NCBI GenBank assembly: GCA_003676145.1
Contig: NAUB01000021.1
Coordinates: 62,001-126,000, forward strand
DNA from: a gamma proteobacterium symbiont of Stewartia floridana
GTDB taxonomy: Bacteria > Pseudomonadota > Gammaproteobacteria > Chromatiales > Chromatiaceae
DNA: 64,000 nucleotides
Reading direction: 5' to 3'
In this document: in pieces, positions 15,717 through 25,151 of the stretch
Position numbering within the stretch: position 1 is the first letter of the stretch
Layout of the letters: the number at the start of each line of letters is the position of its first letter
Notes under the pieces: model-generated
What the model was told of the DNA's origin: nothing
Database searches by the model: none
What the model saw: only the letters and a program-made list of their open reading frames with translations
Program-made: the position numbers and the translations under genes

Positions 15717-17663
15717 CTATTTGTTCTCCCGGTTGTCGATCAGATTGTCGACCACGCTGGGATCCGCCAGGGTTGAGGTATCCCCCAGAGTATCCAGTTC
15801 GTTGGCGGCAATCTTGCGCAGAATACGACGCATGATCTTACCGGAGCGGGTCTTCGGAAGACCTGGTGACCACTGAATCAGATTGACCTTTGCGATCGGA
15901 CCGATTTCAGAACGCACCAGCTTTACCAGCTCGGTTTTCAGTTCATCTGTACCCTCTATGCCAGCCATCAGGGTGACATAGGCATAGATTCCCTGGCCAG
16001 TCAGATCATGGGGATAACCGACAACCGCAGCTTCGGCTACGGAATCATGCAACACAAGTGCAGATTCAATTTCAGCAGTACCCAGACGGTGACCGGATAC
16101 GTTGAGAACGTCATCCACACGACCGGTAATCCAGTAGTAGCCGTCTTCGTCACGACGGGCCCCGTCACCAGTGAAGTAGTAACCCGGATACATGGCAAAG
16201 TAGGTTTCGAAGAAACGTTTATGGTCACCGTAGACGGTGCGCATCATGGATGGCCATGGCTGTTTGATCGCCAGGTTGCCTTCGGCCGGATTGCCTTCGA
16301 TTTCATTACCCTGGTCATCCAGCAGTACCGGATCGACACCAAAGAATGGACGTGTGGCTGATCCAGGCTTCAGAGGTGTAGCACCAGGCAGCGGAGTCAG
16401 CATATGTGCGCCGGTTTCGGTCTGCCACCAGGTGTCGACGATCGGGCAGCGCTCATCACCGACCACGTGGTAGTACCACTCCCAGGCTTCTGGGTTGATT
16501 GGCTCACCAACGGTGCCGAGCAGACGCAGGCTTGAGCGGCTGGTCTTTTTCACCGGTTCTTCGCCCGCACCCATCAGGGAGCGGATGGCGGTCGGAGCCG
16601 TATAGAAGGTGGCAACGTTGTGCTTGTCGCAGACCTGCCAGAAACGAGAGATATCCGGATAGGTTGGGATACCTTCGAACATCAGGGTGATGGCGCCATT
16701 GGCCAGCGGTCCATAGACGATATAGGTATGCCCGGTGACCCAGCCCACATCGGCGGTACACCAGTAGACCTCGCCATCCTTGTAATCAAACACCAGTTTG
16801 TGGGTCATGGCAGCCTGCAGCAGGTAGCCACCGGTGGTGTGCAGTACACCTTTAGGCTTACCGGTAGAGCCTGAGGTGTAGAGGATGAACAACGGATCGT
16901 CCGCCTCCATCTCTTCTGCCGGGCAGTCGTCGGACGCATCGGCCATCGCTTCGTGGTACCAGACATCACGATCACTATCCCATTCCACAGGATCGCCACC
17001 ACGTTGGACAACGATACTGGTGTGGACATTGGGGCATTGAGCGATAGATTTATCTGCATTGGCCTTCAATGGTACTTTTTTACCGCCACGCATGGATTGA
17101 TCGGAAGTGATCACCACCTTACAGTCGGAGTCTAGGATCCGGTCACGCAGCGCATCTGGAGAAAAGCCACCAAATACAATCGAGTGAACGGCGCCGATGC
17201 GGGTACAGGCCAGCATGGCAACGGCCGCTTCCGGAATCATCGGCAGATAGAGGGAGACACGATCGCCCCGATTGACACCACGTGACTTCAGGACGTTGGC
17301 AAATTTACAAACTTCCTGGTGCAACTCACGGTAGGTGATGTTGCGGGACTCATCCGGGCTGTCACCCTCCCAGATAATCGCAACCTGGTCTCCCCGGCTT
17401 TCCAGATGGCGATCAAGACAGTTGTAAGAGACGTTGAGTTTTGCACCTTTGAACCACTCGATATGCAAATCGTCTTTGCCAAAGCTCCAATCCAACGCTT
17501 TATCCCACTTCTTGAACCAGCTGATGTACTGATCGGCCTGTTCAGACCAGAATCCTTCCGGGTCGCTGATGGAGCGTTGGTACATCTCTTGATACTGGGC
17601 ATCGTTAACGTTGGCCTGGGCTGCAAAATCAGCCGGGACGGGGTAGACCTTGTTTTCAGACAT
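15717..17663 (-). CDS. acs: Acetyl-coenzyme A synthetase (AMP-forming)
   Basis: 648 residues, full length. It converts acetate, ATP and CoA to acetyl-CoA through acetyl-AMP. Visible signatures are the ATP/AMP loop [14 protein letters not shown], the WWQTETG segment, [14 protein letters not shown], and the C-terminal [11 protein letters not shown], whose last lysine is the known site of inhibitory acetylation. A strong GAGGAG lies 7 bases before the ATG. Genes for an acetate symporter and a symporter-like sensor kinase lie nearby, making an acetate uptake and activation module. An FNR/CRP-type near-palindrome lies about 90 bases upstream. Confidence 0.97.
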   Translation of the reverse strand: MSENKVYPVPADFAAQANVNDAQYQEMYQRSISDPEGFWSEQADQYISWFKKWDKALDWSFGKDDLHIEWFKGAKLNVSYNCLDRHLESRGDQVAIIWEGDSPDESRNITYRELHQEVCKFANVLKSRGVNRGDRVSLYLPMIPEAAVAMLACTRIGAVHSIVFGGFSPDALRDRILDSDCKVVITSDQSMRGGKKVPLKANADKSIAQCPNVHTSIVVQRGGDPVEWDSDRDVWYHEAMADASDDCPAEEMEADDPLFILYTSGSTGKPKGVLHTTGGYLLQAAMTHKLVFDYKDGEVYWCTADVGWVTGHTYIVYGPLANGAITLMFEGIPTYPDISRFWQVCDKHNVATFYTAPTAIRSLMGAGEEPVKKTSRSSLRLLGTVGEPINPEAWEWYYHVVGDERCPIVDTWWQTETGAHMLTPLPGATPLKPGSATRPFFGVDPVLLDDQGNEIEGNPAEGNLAIKQPWPSMMRTVYGDHKRFFETYFAMYPGYYFTGDGARRDEDGYYWITGRVDDVLNVSGHRLGTAEIESALVLHDSVAEAAVVGYPHDLTGQGIYAYVTLMAGIEGTDELKTELVKLVRSEIGPIAKVNLIQWSPGLPKTRSGKIMRRILRKIAANELDTLGDTSTLADPSVVDNLIDNRENK

Positions 17664-17751
17664 TGAATTCTCCTCAATGGTGGTTTTTCGTTATCAACTG
17701 CCGGGTTAGGCTTCAGCTTGCTATTTAAACAATGCTAGCGGTTGCTCGGCA

Positions 17752-17765
17752 TTGCTCTATATCAA
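17752..17765 (-). promoter_or_regulatory. FNR/ANR-like box upstream of acs
   Basis: TTGCTCTATATCAA matches the FNR consensus TTGAT-N4-ATCAA at 9 of 10 defined positions. It lies about 90 bases before the acs start codon, a suitable distance for activation. A single near-match can occur by chance. Confidence 0.4.
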
Positions 17766-17842
17766 GCACGCTAGGGTTCAGTAATGATCGTTAAAAAACC
17801 CTAATAGTTACTTTTTTGCTCAACCCCTCATTCTATTCCTCG

Positions 17843-18535
17843 TCATTGCGTTATAAAACGTCTCAGTTGGCATTGACTGGGATTAGGAAACATATCTGTC
17901 GCCATAGCAAGAAACAGCTCTGCTGTGGCAACAGCATCACTTAAGGCATTGTGTGCCTTGTAATTGGGTAAATTGTACTGTGGTCTCAGATTGAACAGAC
18001 GAAGGTTGCCCGGTTGAAAGGTGTGGTTACGTCGTTCAAAAAGGCGTCTTGCCAGCACAAGGGTGTCGATGATCGGGATCACGAATGGGGCGCCATAGAG
18101 TTTACGGCAGGCCGCATCGAGAAAATTCTGCTCAATCGAGGCGTAGTGGACCAGCATCACTTTCCCCGCCAATTGACGGAGCAAAATCGGCATCGCCTCT
18201 TCCAAAGGGATGCCGGTGGCTGCCTGGTCATCGGTAATCTGGTGTATCACCGCCGACTCCTCAGGGATCTCCTCTTCGATGGAGATCAGCTGATGGCTTG
18301 AGTGGGCCAGTCTGACGGTCATGTGGCTGACTTCGACAAATCCATAGCTGAGGATCTTATCCTTCTTCGGGTCGAGCCCTGTGGTTTCGAGATCGAGTGA
18401 AACGATGATCAGATCTTCGCAAACCGTATTCTTGTTGACCATCGGTGTCGACAGGTAGTCATGCAATACCCCGTCTCCGACCTTTTTCAGGGCCCGCTTG
18501 CGTTGAGACTCTTTGCTGAGAAATCGATCTAACAT
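17843..18535 (-). CDS. DnaQ/PolC-type 3'-5' exonuclease
   Basis: 230 residues, DEDDh exonuclease fold. Exo I is SLDLETTGLDPKKD (D and E), Exo II is around HYASIEQNFLD, and Exo III is KAHNALSDAVATAEL with the catalytic H and D. It begins 2 bases after the stop of the DUF294 gene, so the pair is translationally linked. This pairing of a cNMP/CBS/DUF294 protein with a polymerase-epsilon-like exonuclease next to actP and acs recurs in other gammaproteobacteria. The substrate is unknown, and a role in nucleotide or small-RNA turnover is possible. Confidence 0.85.
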   Translation of the reverse strand: MLDRFLSKESQRKRALKKVGDGVLHDYLSTPMVNKNTVCEDLIIVSLDLETTGLDPKKDKILSYGFVEVSHMTVRLAHSSHQLISIEEEIPEESAVIHQITDDQAATGIPLEEAMPILLRQLAGKVMLVHYASIEQNFLDAACRKLYGAPFVIPIIDTLVLARRLFERRNHTFQPGNLRLFNLRPQYNLPNYKAHNALSDAVATAELFLAMATDMFPNPSQCQLRRFITQ

Positions 18536-18537
18536 GA

Positions 18538-20406
18538 TTATCGGAATCGACCTCCCTGGTAGCGGTTCTCCAGGGTCTCCTGCATATCCTGAATGACCCG
18601 AAAGGCGTCTCTGAGATGCCTGCGTTCCAGATCTGAAAGTTCGTCCGGAGACATGTAGTTATCCGCGTCAATCCCATTGCCGATCTGTTCCGCCTGATGG
18701 TTGATACGCATGCTGGCGATGAATTCCAGTGCATCGATCAGGTTCTCACCCATCTCCTGGCTGAGAATCGGGGTCTCCGCTGCGGCCCGCAGTCGATTGG
18801 TTGTGTTGACCTGTGTCAGTCCTCGATCAAGGGCGAAAACCCGGGCAATGTCGGTGATCGGAACGATGCCCCGGTGTTTGATATCGAAGGTATCGTCATG
18901 AGCACCGCCATGAATCAGTACAAAGGTACGGAAAAAGCCCAACGGTGGTCGATGTTGCAGGGCGTTTGCCGCCATATAGGCGGTAAAAATACCGTTGCCT
19001 CGGGTTTTACCGAGTATCTCCGTTTGCAGCTCTTCAAACAGTTCAAATTCACCATGGACCGGTCGCAGATCGAAAAAGATACTGGATAGCATCAGCGCCA
19101 TGGGTTCCGGTTTGTTGATCCAGGTATTGAAGTACTTTTTCCAGATCTGCAGTGTCTGCCGCCATTTGGGATTCATTGCCATGGCATCGCCAGGACAATA
19201 GATGTAACCGCAGGCATTCAAGCCATCGCATACCCGCTTGGCCAACTCTTCGAAGTAGGCCGCATGCTCCGGTCTCATCTCATCGGAGATTAACAGGGCG
19301 TTGTCCTGATCCGAGTGTGATGTCTGCTCCCTGCGAGCCTGAGAGCCACCGCTTAGCCAGACGTAGGGTACCGGTGCAGGTCCGAGTTCCATCTGTGCCA
19401 GTTCGATCAATCGGCTGGTTATCGAGTCGGTCAGGGAGGAGATGGCATCACCGATATGCAGCGCGGTAGCGCTGGACGAGGCCAACTGGTACTGAAGTTC
19501 AGGCAGGCGTTCACTTATGCTCGCCAGTGTATCCAGGGTTTCGGCCTTACGTATGTCTGCTGCGAAGAAGGCCGAGTTGGTCGACTGGTGTCTGGCCAGG
19601 TCTGTAGCGGTCACCATGCCCACCACCTTGTCACCGCGCATTACCGGAAGATGGTGTACCCGCAATTTGGTCATGATCATCAGCGCCTGGATAATCAGCG
19701 TGTCTTCCTGAACCGTTGTAAGATCGGCGGTCATAATCGAGCTGACTGGGGCATCAGGGGAGACGCCGGCGGCGACGCAGCGTTTGCGCAGATCCCGGTC
19801 AGTGATCATGCCGACAAGCTGTTCATCCTTCATCAGCATCATGGAGGAGATATTCTTGGCACTCATCACCAGGGCGATTTCACGAATGCTGCTCTCCACA
19901 TCGGCAGTGACCGGCGCTTTTTGAAGCAGACCCTTAATCTCACCGGTGAGTATCTCCAGGGGATTGTTGTTGTTGCTGACCTTCAGAGTTTTGACTGCCT
20001 GTTTCAGGCGGTCGCGCATCGATTCGCTGAAATGCTCGTTAAAGGATGGCTCGCTATCGCGCAGATTCTGCAAGGTTTTACAGGACATCACGTAGAGCAG
20101 GGTATCCTCGGTCGCAACACCCTGGGAGGCCCGGCTGATATCGATCAACTGGCACTGGGTGGTGTAGATGCCACCTTCCCCCAGTTTCTCAACCAGGTTC
20201 TCATCGTCATCGAGCAGTTCTACCGCACCGCTGCGCAGGATATAGAGATAGTTGCCGGTCGTGCCTTCGGGAGGAAAGGCGCTGTTGCGGCGAAGGTAAC
20301 GAATCTCGAGCTGTTTTGGCAGCAGGTCGAGCTGTTCCTCGGTGAGGGCATCGAAGGGTGGGCGTTCAGCCAGAAAGTCACGTATCTCGATCAGTTCGAT
20401 TTCCAT
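18538..20406 (-). CDS. Cyclic-nucleotide-binding, CBS-pair and DUF294 nucleotidyltransferase-like protein
   Basis: 622 residues. Domains in order: a cNMP-binding-like beta barrel (about 15-130), a CBS pair (about 170-290, with VGMITDRDLRKRC and VVGMVTATDLARH), a DUF294 nucleotidyltransferase-like domain (about 320-460, with GGSQARREQTSHSDQDNAL, the G-S and D-x-D region), and a helical DUF294 C-terminal domain. The architecture resembles a GlnD-like enzyme sensing adenine nucleotides, but its target is not known. It forms a two-gene unit with the exonuclease and lies between actP and acs, separated from actP by a strong terminator. Confidence 0.85.
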   Translation of the reverse strand: MEIELIEIRDFLAERPPFDALTEEQLDLLPKQLEIRYLRRNSAFPPEGTTGNYLYILRSGAVELLDDDENLVEKLGEGGIYTTQCQLIDISRASQGVATEDTLLYVMSCKTLQNLRDSEPSFNEHFSESMRDRLKQAVKTLKVSNNNNPLEILTGEIKGLLQKAPVTADVESSIREIALVMSAKNISSMMLMKDEQLVGMITDRDLRKRCVAAGVSPDAPVSSIMTADLTTVQEDTLIIQALMIMTKLRVHHLPVMRGDKVVGMVTATDLARHQSTNSAFFAADIRKAETLDTLASISERLPELQYQLASSSATALHIGDAISSLTDSITSRLIELAQMELGPAPVPYVWLSGGSQARREQTSHSDQDNALLISDEMRPEHAAYFEELAKRVCDGLNACGYIYCPGDAMAMNPKWRQTLQIWKKYFNTWINKPEPMALMLSSIFFDLRPVHGEFELFEELQTEILGKTRGNGIFTAYMAANALQHRPPLGFFRTFVLIHGGAHDDTFDIKHRGIVPITDIARVFALDRGLTQVNTTNRLRAAAETPILSQEMGENLIDALEFIASMRINHQAEQIGNGIDADNYMSPDELSDLERRHLRDAFRVIQDMQETLENRYQGGRFR

Positions 20407-20445
20407 GGCTTTGACTCAAATAGGTTTGTTTACATAAAAAAAATA

Positions 20446-20502
20446 TCAACGTATTGGGGCTATATTAACAGGCCCGAAGAGAATCAGAAGCCAATACGTT
20501 GA
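20446..20502. repeat. 12-bp inverted repeat enclosing a partial dispersed element
   Basis: TCAACGTATTGG (20446-20457) and CCAATACGTTGA (20491-20502) are perfect inverted copies. The 33-base loop holds TTAACAGGCCCG, the conserved right end of the dispersed 29-bp element. It lies upstream of the DUF294 gene, between its start and the actP terminator. Confidence 0.6.
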
Positions 20503-20520
20503 GATTCTTTACCTTGATGA

Positions 20521-20546
20521 TAAAAAGGCCCCGCCGAAGCGGGGCC
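20521..20546 (-). terminator. Rho-independent terminator of the actP operon
   Basis: On the reverse strand GGCCCCGC, loop TTCG, GCGGGGCC, then TTTTTA. A GC-only 8-bp stem with a UUCG tetraloop and U-run, 25 bases after the actP stop codon. It separates the symporter operon from the DUF294 gene. Confidence 0.95.
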
Positions 20547-20570
20547 GATTTGCAGACTTGGCTTTAGATC

Positions 20571-22355
20571 TTAGTGATCAGAAGCAGCGCCTGCGCCTTT
20601 AGGTACACGAATGTCCTCAACCAGATGCTGGATGTGCTCTGGTGGTGGAGCAGTGACCTTGGATACCATGGCGGCAACCGCGAAGTTGACCAAAGCACCT
20701 ACCGCACCAAAGGCGTTCGGGGAGATGCCCAGGAACCAGTTGGGACCCATGTCACCCAGGAAGGAAGTACCTGGTACGAACATGATGCCTTTGTGCTGGA
20801 ACACATACAGCATGGTTACGCCGATACCGGAGATCATGCCCCAGATTGCACCTGCGCGGTTCATCTTCTTATAGAAGATACCCATCATCAACACAGGGAA
20901 GATGGAACTGGCCGCCAGACCGAAGGCGATGGCCACGGTGCCGGCTGCGAAATCCGGTGGATGAAGACCGAAGTAACCCGCCAGACCGATGGCGCCTGCC
21001 ATAGCGATACGACCGGCCATCAGCTCATTCTTCTCTGAGATATCGGGCATGAATACACCCTTCAGAAGGTCATGAGAGATGGAGGAAGCGATCGCCAGCA
21101 ACAGACCAGCCGCGGTAGAGAGCGCAGCCGCCAGACCACCGGCAACAACCAGAGCGATTACCCAGTTAGGCAGCTTCGCGATTTCCGGGTTGGCCAGAAC
21201 CATGATGTCACGGTCAACCTTGGTCATCTCGTTGCCTTTCCAGCCCCAGGCTTCAGCCTTGGCCGCAAACTCGGCATTCTTGTCGTTGTAGTACTGGATA
21301 CGACCGTCGCCGTTCTTGTCTTCCCACTGCAGCAGACCGGTCTTCTCCCAGTTCAGCATCCACTGAGGTACATTGGCGATTTCGATGTTGCCTTCGACAG
21401 TACCGACTTCACCGACTTGAATGGTATTCATCAGGTTCAGACGAGCCATGGAACCTACTGCAGGTGCAGTGGTGTAGAGGATCGCGATGAAGACCAGTGC
21501 CCAACCGGCTGAAGAACGCGCGTCCTTAACCTTGGGTACAGTGAAGAAACGGATGATAACGTGAGGCAGACCAGCCGTACCGATCATCAGCGAGAGGGTG
21601 TAGACAAACATGTTGAGTTTGCTACCCATCACCTGGGTCGTGTACTCCTTGAAGCCAAGTTCGGTTACCACCTGGTCCAGCTTATCCAGCATGAAGGTGC
21701 CGGAGCCGTCTGCCATGGTGCTGCCGATACCCAGCTGAGGGATCGGGTTACCGGTAATGTTCAGAGAGACGAACACAGCAGGTACGGTGTAGGCGAAGAT
21801 CAGTACGCAGTACTGTGCGATCTGGGTGTAGGTGATACCTTTCATACCACCCATTACCGCATAGATGAATACGATACCCATACCGATGAACAGGCCGGTG
21901 TCGTAGTCAGTCTCCAGGAAGCGGGAGAAGGCTACACCGATACCCTTCATCTGACCGATTACGTAGGTTACCGATGCCAGAATCAGGCAGATAACCGCAA
22001 CGATACGGGCAGTACGCGAGTAGTAACGATCACCGATGAACTCAGGTACGGTGAACTTACCGAACTTGCGCAGGTAAGGTGCCAGCAGCAGAGCCAGCAG
22101 AACGTAACCACCTGTCCAACCCATCAGGAAGACGGAGGCGCCATAGCCGTTGAAGGCAATCAGTCCGGCCATGGAGATGAAAGACGCAGCGGACATCCAG
22201 TCAGCAGCGGTGGCCATACCGTTGGCAACGGGATGTACACCACGACCGGCCGCGTAGAATTCACCGGTTGATCCGGCACGTGCCCAGAAGGCGATGCCGA
22301 TGTAGAGGGCAAAGGTAAAGCCCACTACGATATAAGTTAATGTTTGCAGATCCAT
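20571..22355 (-). CDS. actP: Sodium:solute (acetate) symporter, large subunit, ActP-like
   Basis: 594 residues and about 13 membrane helices of the SSS (SLC5) family. The family signature GWTGGYVLLALLLAPYLRKFG is seen near residue 80, shown here by its middle part VLLALLLAPYLRKFG. Unlike E. coli ActP it carries a hydrophilic insert (about residues 320-400, ENKNGDGR-like loop) and pairs with a DUF4212 small subunit, marking the VC_2705 type. It imports acetate or related short acids with sodium. It is encoded 16 bases after the small subunit and followed by a strong terminator. acs lies in the next block, so uptake and activation are linked. Confidence 0.92.
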   Translation of the reverse strand: MDLQTLTYIVVGFTFALYIGIAFWARAGSTGEFYAAGRGVHPVANGMATAADWMSAASFISMAGLIAFNGYGASVFLMGWTGGYVLLALLLAPYLRKFGKFTVPEFIGDRYYSRTARIVAVICLILASVTYVIGQMKGIGVAFSRFLETDYDTGLFIGMGIVFIYAVMGGMKGITYTQIAQYCVLIFAYTVPAVFVSLNITGNPIPQLGIGSTMADGSGTFMLDKLDQVVTELGFKEYTTQVMGSKLNMFVYTLSLMIGTAGLPHVIIRFFTVPKVKDARSSAGWALVFIAILYTTAPAVGSMARLNLMNTIQVGEVGTVEGNIEIANVPQWMLNWEKTGLLQWEDKNGDGRIQYYNDKNAEFAAKAEAWGWKGNEMTKVDRDIMVLANPEIAKLPNWVIALVVAGGLAAALSTAAGLLLAIASSISHDLLKGVFMPDISEKNELMAGRIAMAGAIGLAGYFGLHPPDFAAGTVAIAFGLAASSIFPVLMMGIFYKKMNRAGAIWGMISGIGVTMLYVFQHKGIMFVPGTSFLGDMGPNWFLGISPNAFGAVGALVNFAVAAMVSKVTAPPPEHIQHLVEDIRVPKGAGAASDH

Positions 22356-22371
22356 GAATCAGTTACCCCCG

Positions 22372-22626
22372 TTAATCCTCATGGACGTCGAATTCGACAT
22401 CCAGAGCGTTCATACGCTTTGTATAGACATAGATCAGCACCAAGAAGGTATAGATAGAGCCGTTCTGGGCAAACCAGAAGCCCAACCCGACACCACCGAT
22501 TTTGATGGTATTGAGAGGCTCAACCAAGATGATGCCGAAAAGAAACGAGCAGGCAAACCAAATCACCAATAATATGGATACCAGGCGAATATTGGCTTTC
22601 CAATACTGTTCAGCAGTTTTGTTCAT
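22372..22626 (-). CDS. Symporter small subunit, DUF4212 family
   Basis: 84 residues with two membrane helices (about 15-37 and 48-68). The segment NIRLVSILLVIWFACSFLFG and the late FWFAQNGSIYTFLVLIY are characteristic of the DUF4212 small subunit always encoded just before VC_2705-type symporters. It is first in the actP operon. Multiple GTTACC motifs lie in the 300 bases upstream. Confidence 0.93.
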   Translation of the reverse strand: MNKTAEQYWKANIRLVSILLVIWFACSFLFGIILVEPLNTIKIGGVGLGFWFAQNGSIYTFLVLIYVYTKRMNALDVEFDVHED

Positions 22627-22763
22627 GTCATGATCACTCCGCCGTAATTAATCAAGTATTTGTCATTCAATGAAAGTGTCTGTGATCCCACTCGACGTCC
22701 TGTCGTACCGACATACGCTCTATCGACTACTGAAGCGAGACGGTGGGATTGACACCCACTTGT

Positions 22764-22932
22764 GTGTTACCGCAGAAAATGGGTTACACATTGCACTATT
22801 TTGTGGCGCTGGTGTCTATAAAGTCAAATAAAACAATAGCTTAACTCCTGTTCTCTTATGCTGCATGGCAGCATAAGTGTTACCTAAGGTAGCATTGTTG
22901 AGGGTGTGCGTTACCGATAGGATCGTGTTACG
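22764..22932 (-). promoter_or_regulatory. Cluster of GTTAC motifs and hairpin upstream of the DUF4212-actP operon
   Basis: GTGTTACC occurs exactly at 22764-22771 and 22877-22884, with related CGTTACC at 22909-22915 and GTGTTACG at 22925-22932. The copy at 22879-22893, GTTACCTAAGGTAGC, is a near-palindrome and matches a site before the kinase operon (29644-29658) at 13 of 15 bases. A 10-bp hairpin, CTTATGCTGC with GCAGCATAAG, lies at 22855-22877. This 520-base gap (22627-23147) has no gene and is probably the control region of the symporter operon. Confidence 0.5.
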
Positions 22933-23147
22933 TTTCCATTGGTAAGAAAATTTTTTTTTTGCCTGGATAACCCGCTTGATTTCGTGTTATTCCAATGCCG
23001 TGTTGCGAGCGGCACAGCCCGATCAAGCCCCGGACTCGAAAAAGCGCCGCTCAAAAAACAGGATGAATGAGATATCTAATTGTTCCTGCTGAGAATAATC
23101 CCATTGTCAGCAAAACCGCATCGATCGTCTGTTTCAGGTGAAAGTTT

Positions 23148-23603
23148 ATGCTGAAAAGTGTTTTAGAATATTTTAATTTACATCTTCTTCCGCAGGCGGA
23201 ATCCGCTGCCGAGGAGACTCAGTCACAACTCAGATTGGCGGTCGCGGTTTTACTGGTTGAGATTGCCGAGTCCGATTTTGAACGGGCTCCGGAAGAGAAG
23301 TCGGCCATTCTGCATAGCATCAAACATCAATTCGGGCTTGAGTCTGAAGAGGCTCAGACTCTGATGAATCTCGCTGAACAGGAGCATCGTCACTCAACGG
23401 ACTATTTTCAATTCACTACCCTGATCAACAAAAACTACAGCTATGAGCAGAAGATCCAGATCATTGAGAGCTTATGGCAGGTCGCTTTTGCAGACCGGCA
23501 GCTACACCATTATGAGGAGCATGTGATCCGCCGCCTGGCCGATTTGATCCATGTCTCACATGGAGACTTTATCTCTGCAAAACATCGGGTTATGTCTGAT
23601 TAA
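23148..23603 (+). CDS. TerB-like (COG4103) helical protein
   Basis: 151 residues, all helical, matching the TerB-like domain found alone in many proteobacteria: paired acidic stretches VEIAESDFERAPEEK and VAFADRQLHHYEEHVIRRLADL with the repeated A-D/E-x-x-x-x-x-E pattern thought to bind metal. Cytoplasmic. No tellurite genes lie nearby, so the tellurite label of the family should not be read as function. It lies between the symporter control region and a REC-PAS-GGDEF gene in the same direction. Confidence 0.8.
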   Translation: MLKSVLEYFNLHLLPQAESAAEETQSQLRLAVAVLLVEIAESDFERAPEEKSAILHSIKHQFGLESEEAQTLMNLAEQEHRHSTDYFQFTTLINKNYSYEQKIQIIESLWQVAFADRQLHHYEEHVIRRLADLIHVSHGDFISAKHRVMSD

Positions 23604-23710
23604 AGGGGGTTTTCCACAGTTCCTTGCAGTTTGGTGACTCCCTTTCCCATCAATCGTCTCAGTTCATGGTATATTCCGTATACATAAGAACACACTGAAG
23701 ATGCAAAGCT

Positions 23711-25105
23711 ATGTCTAATCTGAGTGAAACCGGCGGTCAAAAGGGGACATCCACCAAAAAAGGGTGTGTGTTGATCGTCGATGATGAAGCACGGCATGCC
23801 CAAAGCCTTGCCACCATGGTTGAAAGCTGGGGCTACGAGGTCGCTACGGCATCGGACGGAGCCAAAGCGGCCGGATTGCTGGTGACGCGTCGCTTCGATC
23901 TGGTTCTGCTCGATCTGCATATGCCGGTTGCCGATGGTTTTCGGGTGATGGAGTTTGTCCGCAAGCGCAGCCTGCATACCCGAATCATCACGATTTCCGG
24001 TGACCCCTCCCTTGATGACGCCATCAATTCCCTGAAAAAGGGTGCCGATCACTTCATCCGCAAACCGGTAACTCCGGTTGATCTGCTGAAGGCGATCGAT
24101 GAGAGTCTGCGTAAACAGGTCAAAGACGAAAAGCTGAATCGGGTGAAGAAGAAGGCCGAAATTCAGTCCACTTTACATCGCATGATGTTCGATGTTGCTC
24201 CGAACATACAGTTTCTGCTCGACACCAAGGGTAAGTTCCGTATGGTGAACAGCGTTTTCACCAAGGTTACCGGTTATCCGAAAGAGAAGATTCTCGGTCA
24301 ACACTGGAGTTCGCTGGTGGAATCGGATCAGGTGGACCGCATTCACCATGTATTCGAGGAGCGCCGCAGCAGTCCTGATCGTTTTCCCGAGGTCGAACTG
24401 AGATTACGTTGCTATGACCGACCCAACGGGCAGAATGAGGCCAAGTCAAAGAGTATTCTGGTGGCACTGCAATCGAAGCGACTCTACTCACGCAGTGGTG
24501 AGAAAAAGGTCTTCTTCGGTACCTACGGGGTCGCCAGGGATATCACTCAGTACAACAAGCTGGAAGAGCTGAACAAGTATCAGGAGTTCCATGACAACCT
24601 GACCGGTTTGCCCAACCGGGTACTGTTCGATGATTATCTCAGTTTCGCCCTGACCCAGGCCAAGCAGGAGGCAGATATGCTCTGTCTTCTGAATATCGTG
24701 GTTGTGGATTTGAAACAGGTGAATGAGGCCTATGGACACTCGGTCGGAGATGACTACCTGCAGTATTTGGCAACCAGACTGAAAAAGCTGGTTCGCAAGG
24801 GAGACATTCTGGCGCGTGTCGATGGGAGTGAATTTGCTGTGCTGCTGTCGCATATCAAGCAGGAAAAATCTGCCATCCATATCTCCGAAAAGATTCGCGC
24901 TGGTCTGAGCAAATCCCTGGTGATCAATGGCCAGTCCCTGTCACCCCAGCTCAGCATCGGATCCTCCGTATATCCCAAAGATGCTGAGGGCAGTGAGGAG
25001 CTGCTGAGATTTGCGCAGGCAAATCATGGCATCAATCTGCAGAGTAAACAGCGTCACCTGGCGCAGAGCTCGAACTGGATCAAGTTGATCAAGAACCAAT
25101 CCTGA
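23711..25105 (+). CDS. Response regulator with PAS and degenerate GGDEF domains
   Basis: 464 residues. An N-terminal receiver (about 17-135: LIVDDE, phospho-acceptor in LVLLDLHMP, KP near 118) is followed by a PAS domain (about 155-280, with TKVTGYPKEKILGQ) and a GGDEF-fold domain (about 290-450). The GGDEF signature reads VDGSEF, so the first glycine and the central acidic residue are lost, while the DLKQVNEAYGHSVGD half is kept. Diguanylate cyclase activity is therefore doubtful, and the domain may only bind nucleotide or partners. No cognate kinase is adjacent in the same direction, but a sensor kinase operon converges from the other side. Confidence 0.87.
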   Translation: MSNLSETGGQKGTSTKKGCVLIVDDEARHAQSLATMVESWGYEVATASDGAKAAGLLVTRRFDLVLLDLHMPVADGFRVMEFVRKRSLHTRIITISGDPSLDDAINSLKKGADHFIRKPVTPVDLLKAIDESLRKQVKDEKLNRVKKKAEIQSTLHRMMFDVAPNIQFLLDTKGKFRMVNSVFTKVTGYPKEKILGQHWSSLVESDQVDRIHHVFEERRSSPDRFPEVELRLRCYDRPNGQNEAKSKSILVALQSKRLYSRSGEKKVFFGTYGVARDITQYNKLEELNKYQEFHDNLTGLPNRVLFDDYLSFALTQAKQEADMLCLLNIVVVDLKQVNEAYGHSVGDDYLQYLATRLKKLVRKGDILARVDGSEFAVLLSHIKQEKSAIHISEKIRAGLSKSLVINGQSLSPQLSIGSSVYPKDAEGSEELLRFAQANHGINLQSKQRHLAQSSNWIKLIKNQS

Positions 25106-25118
25106 CCTCATGGAACGA

Positions 25119-25151
25119 CTGAGTCGGCGGCCTGCCGGCTCAGTTTTTCTT
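25119..25151 (+). terminator. Rho-independent terminator of the REC-PAS-GGDEF gene
   Basis: CTGAGTCGGC (25119-25128), loop GGCCT, GCCGGCTCAG (25134-25143), one G-T pair, followed by TTTTTCTT. The right arm and the T-run overlap the 3' end of the convergent regulator gene. Confidence 0.85.

Noticed and set aside
19456-20502. 348-codon forward frame opposite the DUF294 gene
   Set aside because: Antisense to a well-supported multidomain protein; no start signal or family match.
23148-23603. Tellurite resistance function for the TerB-like gene
   Set aside because: No other ter genes nearby; the lone TerB-like domain is widespread and not tied to tellurite.
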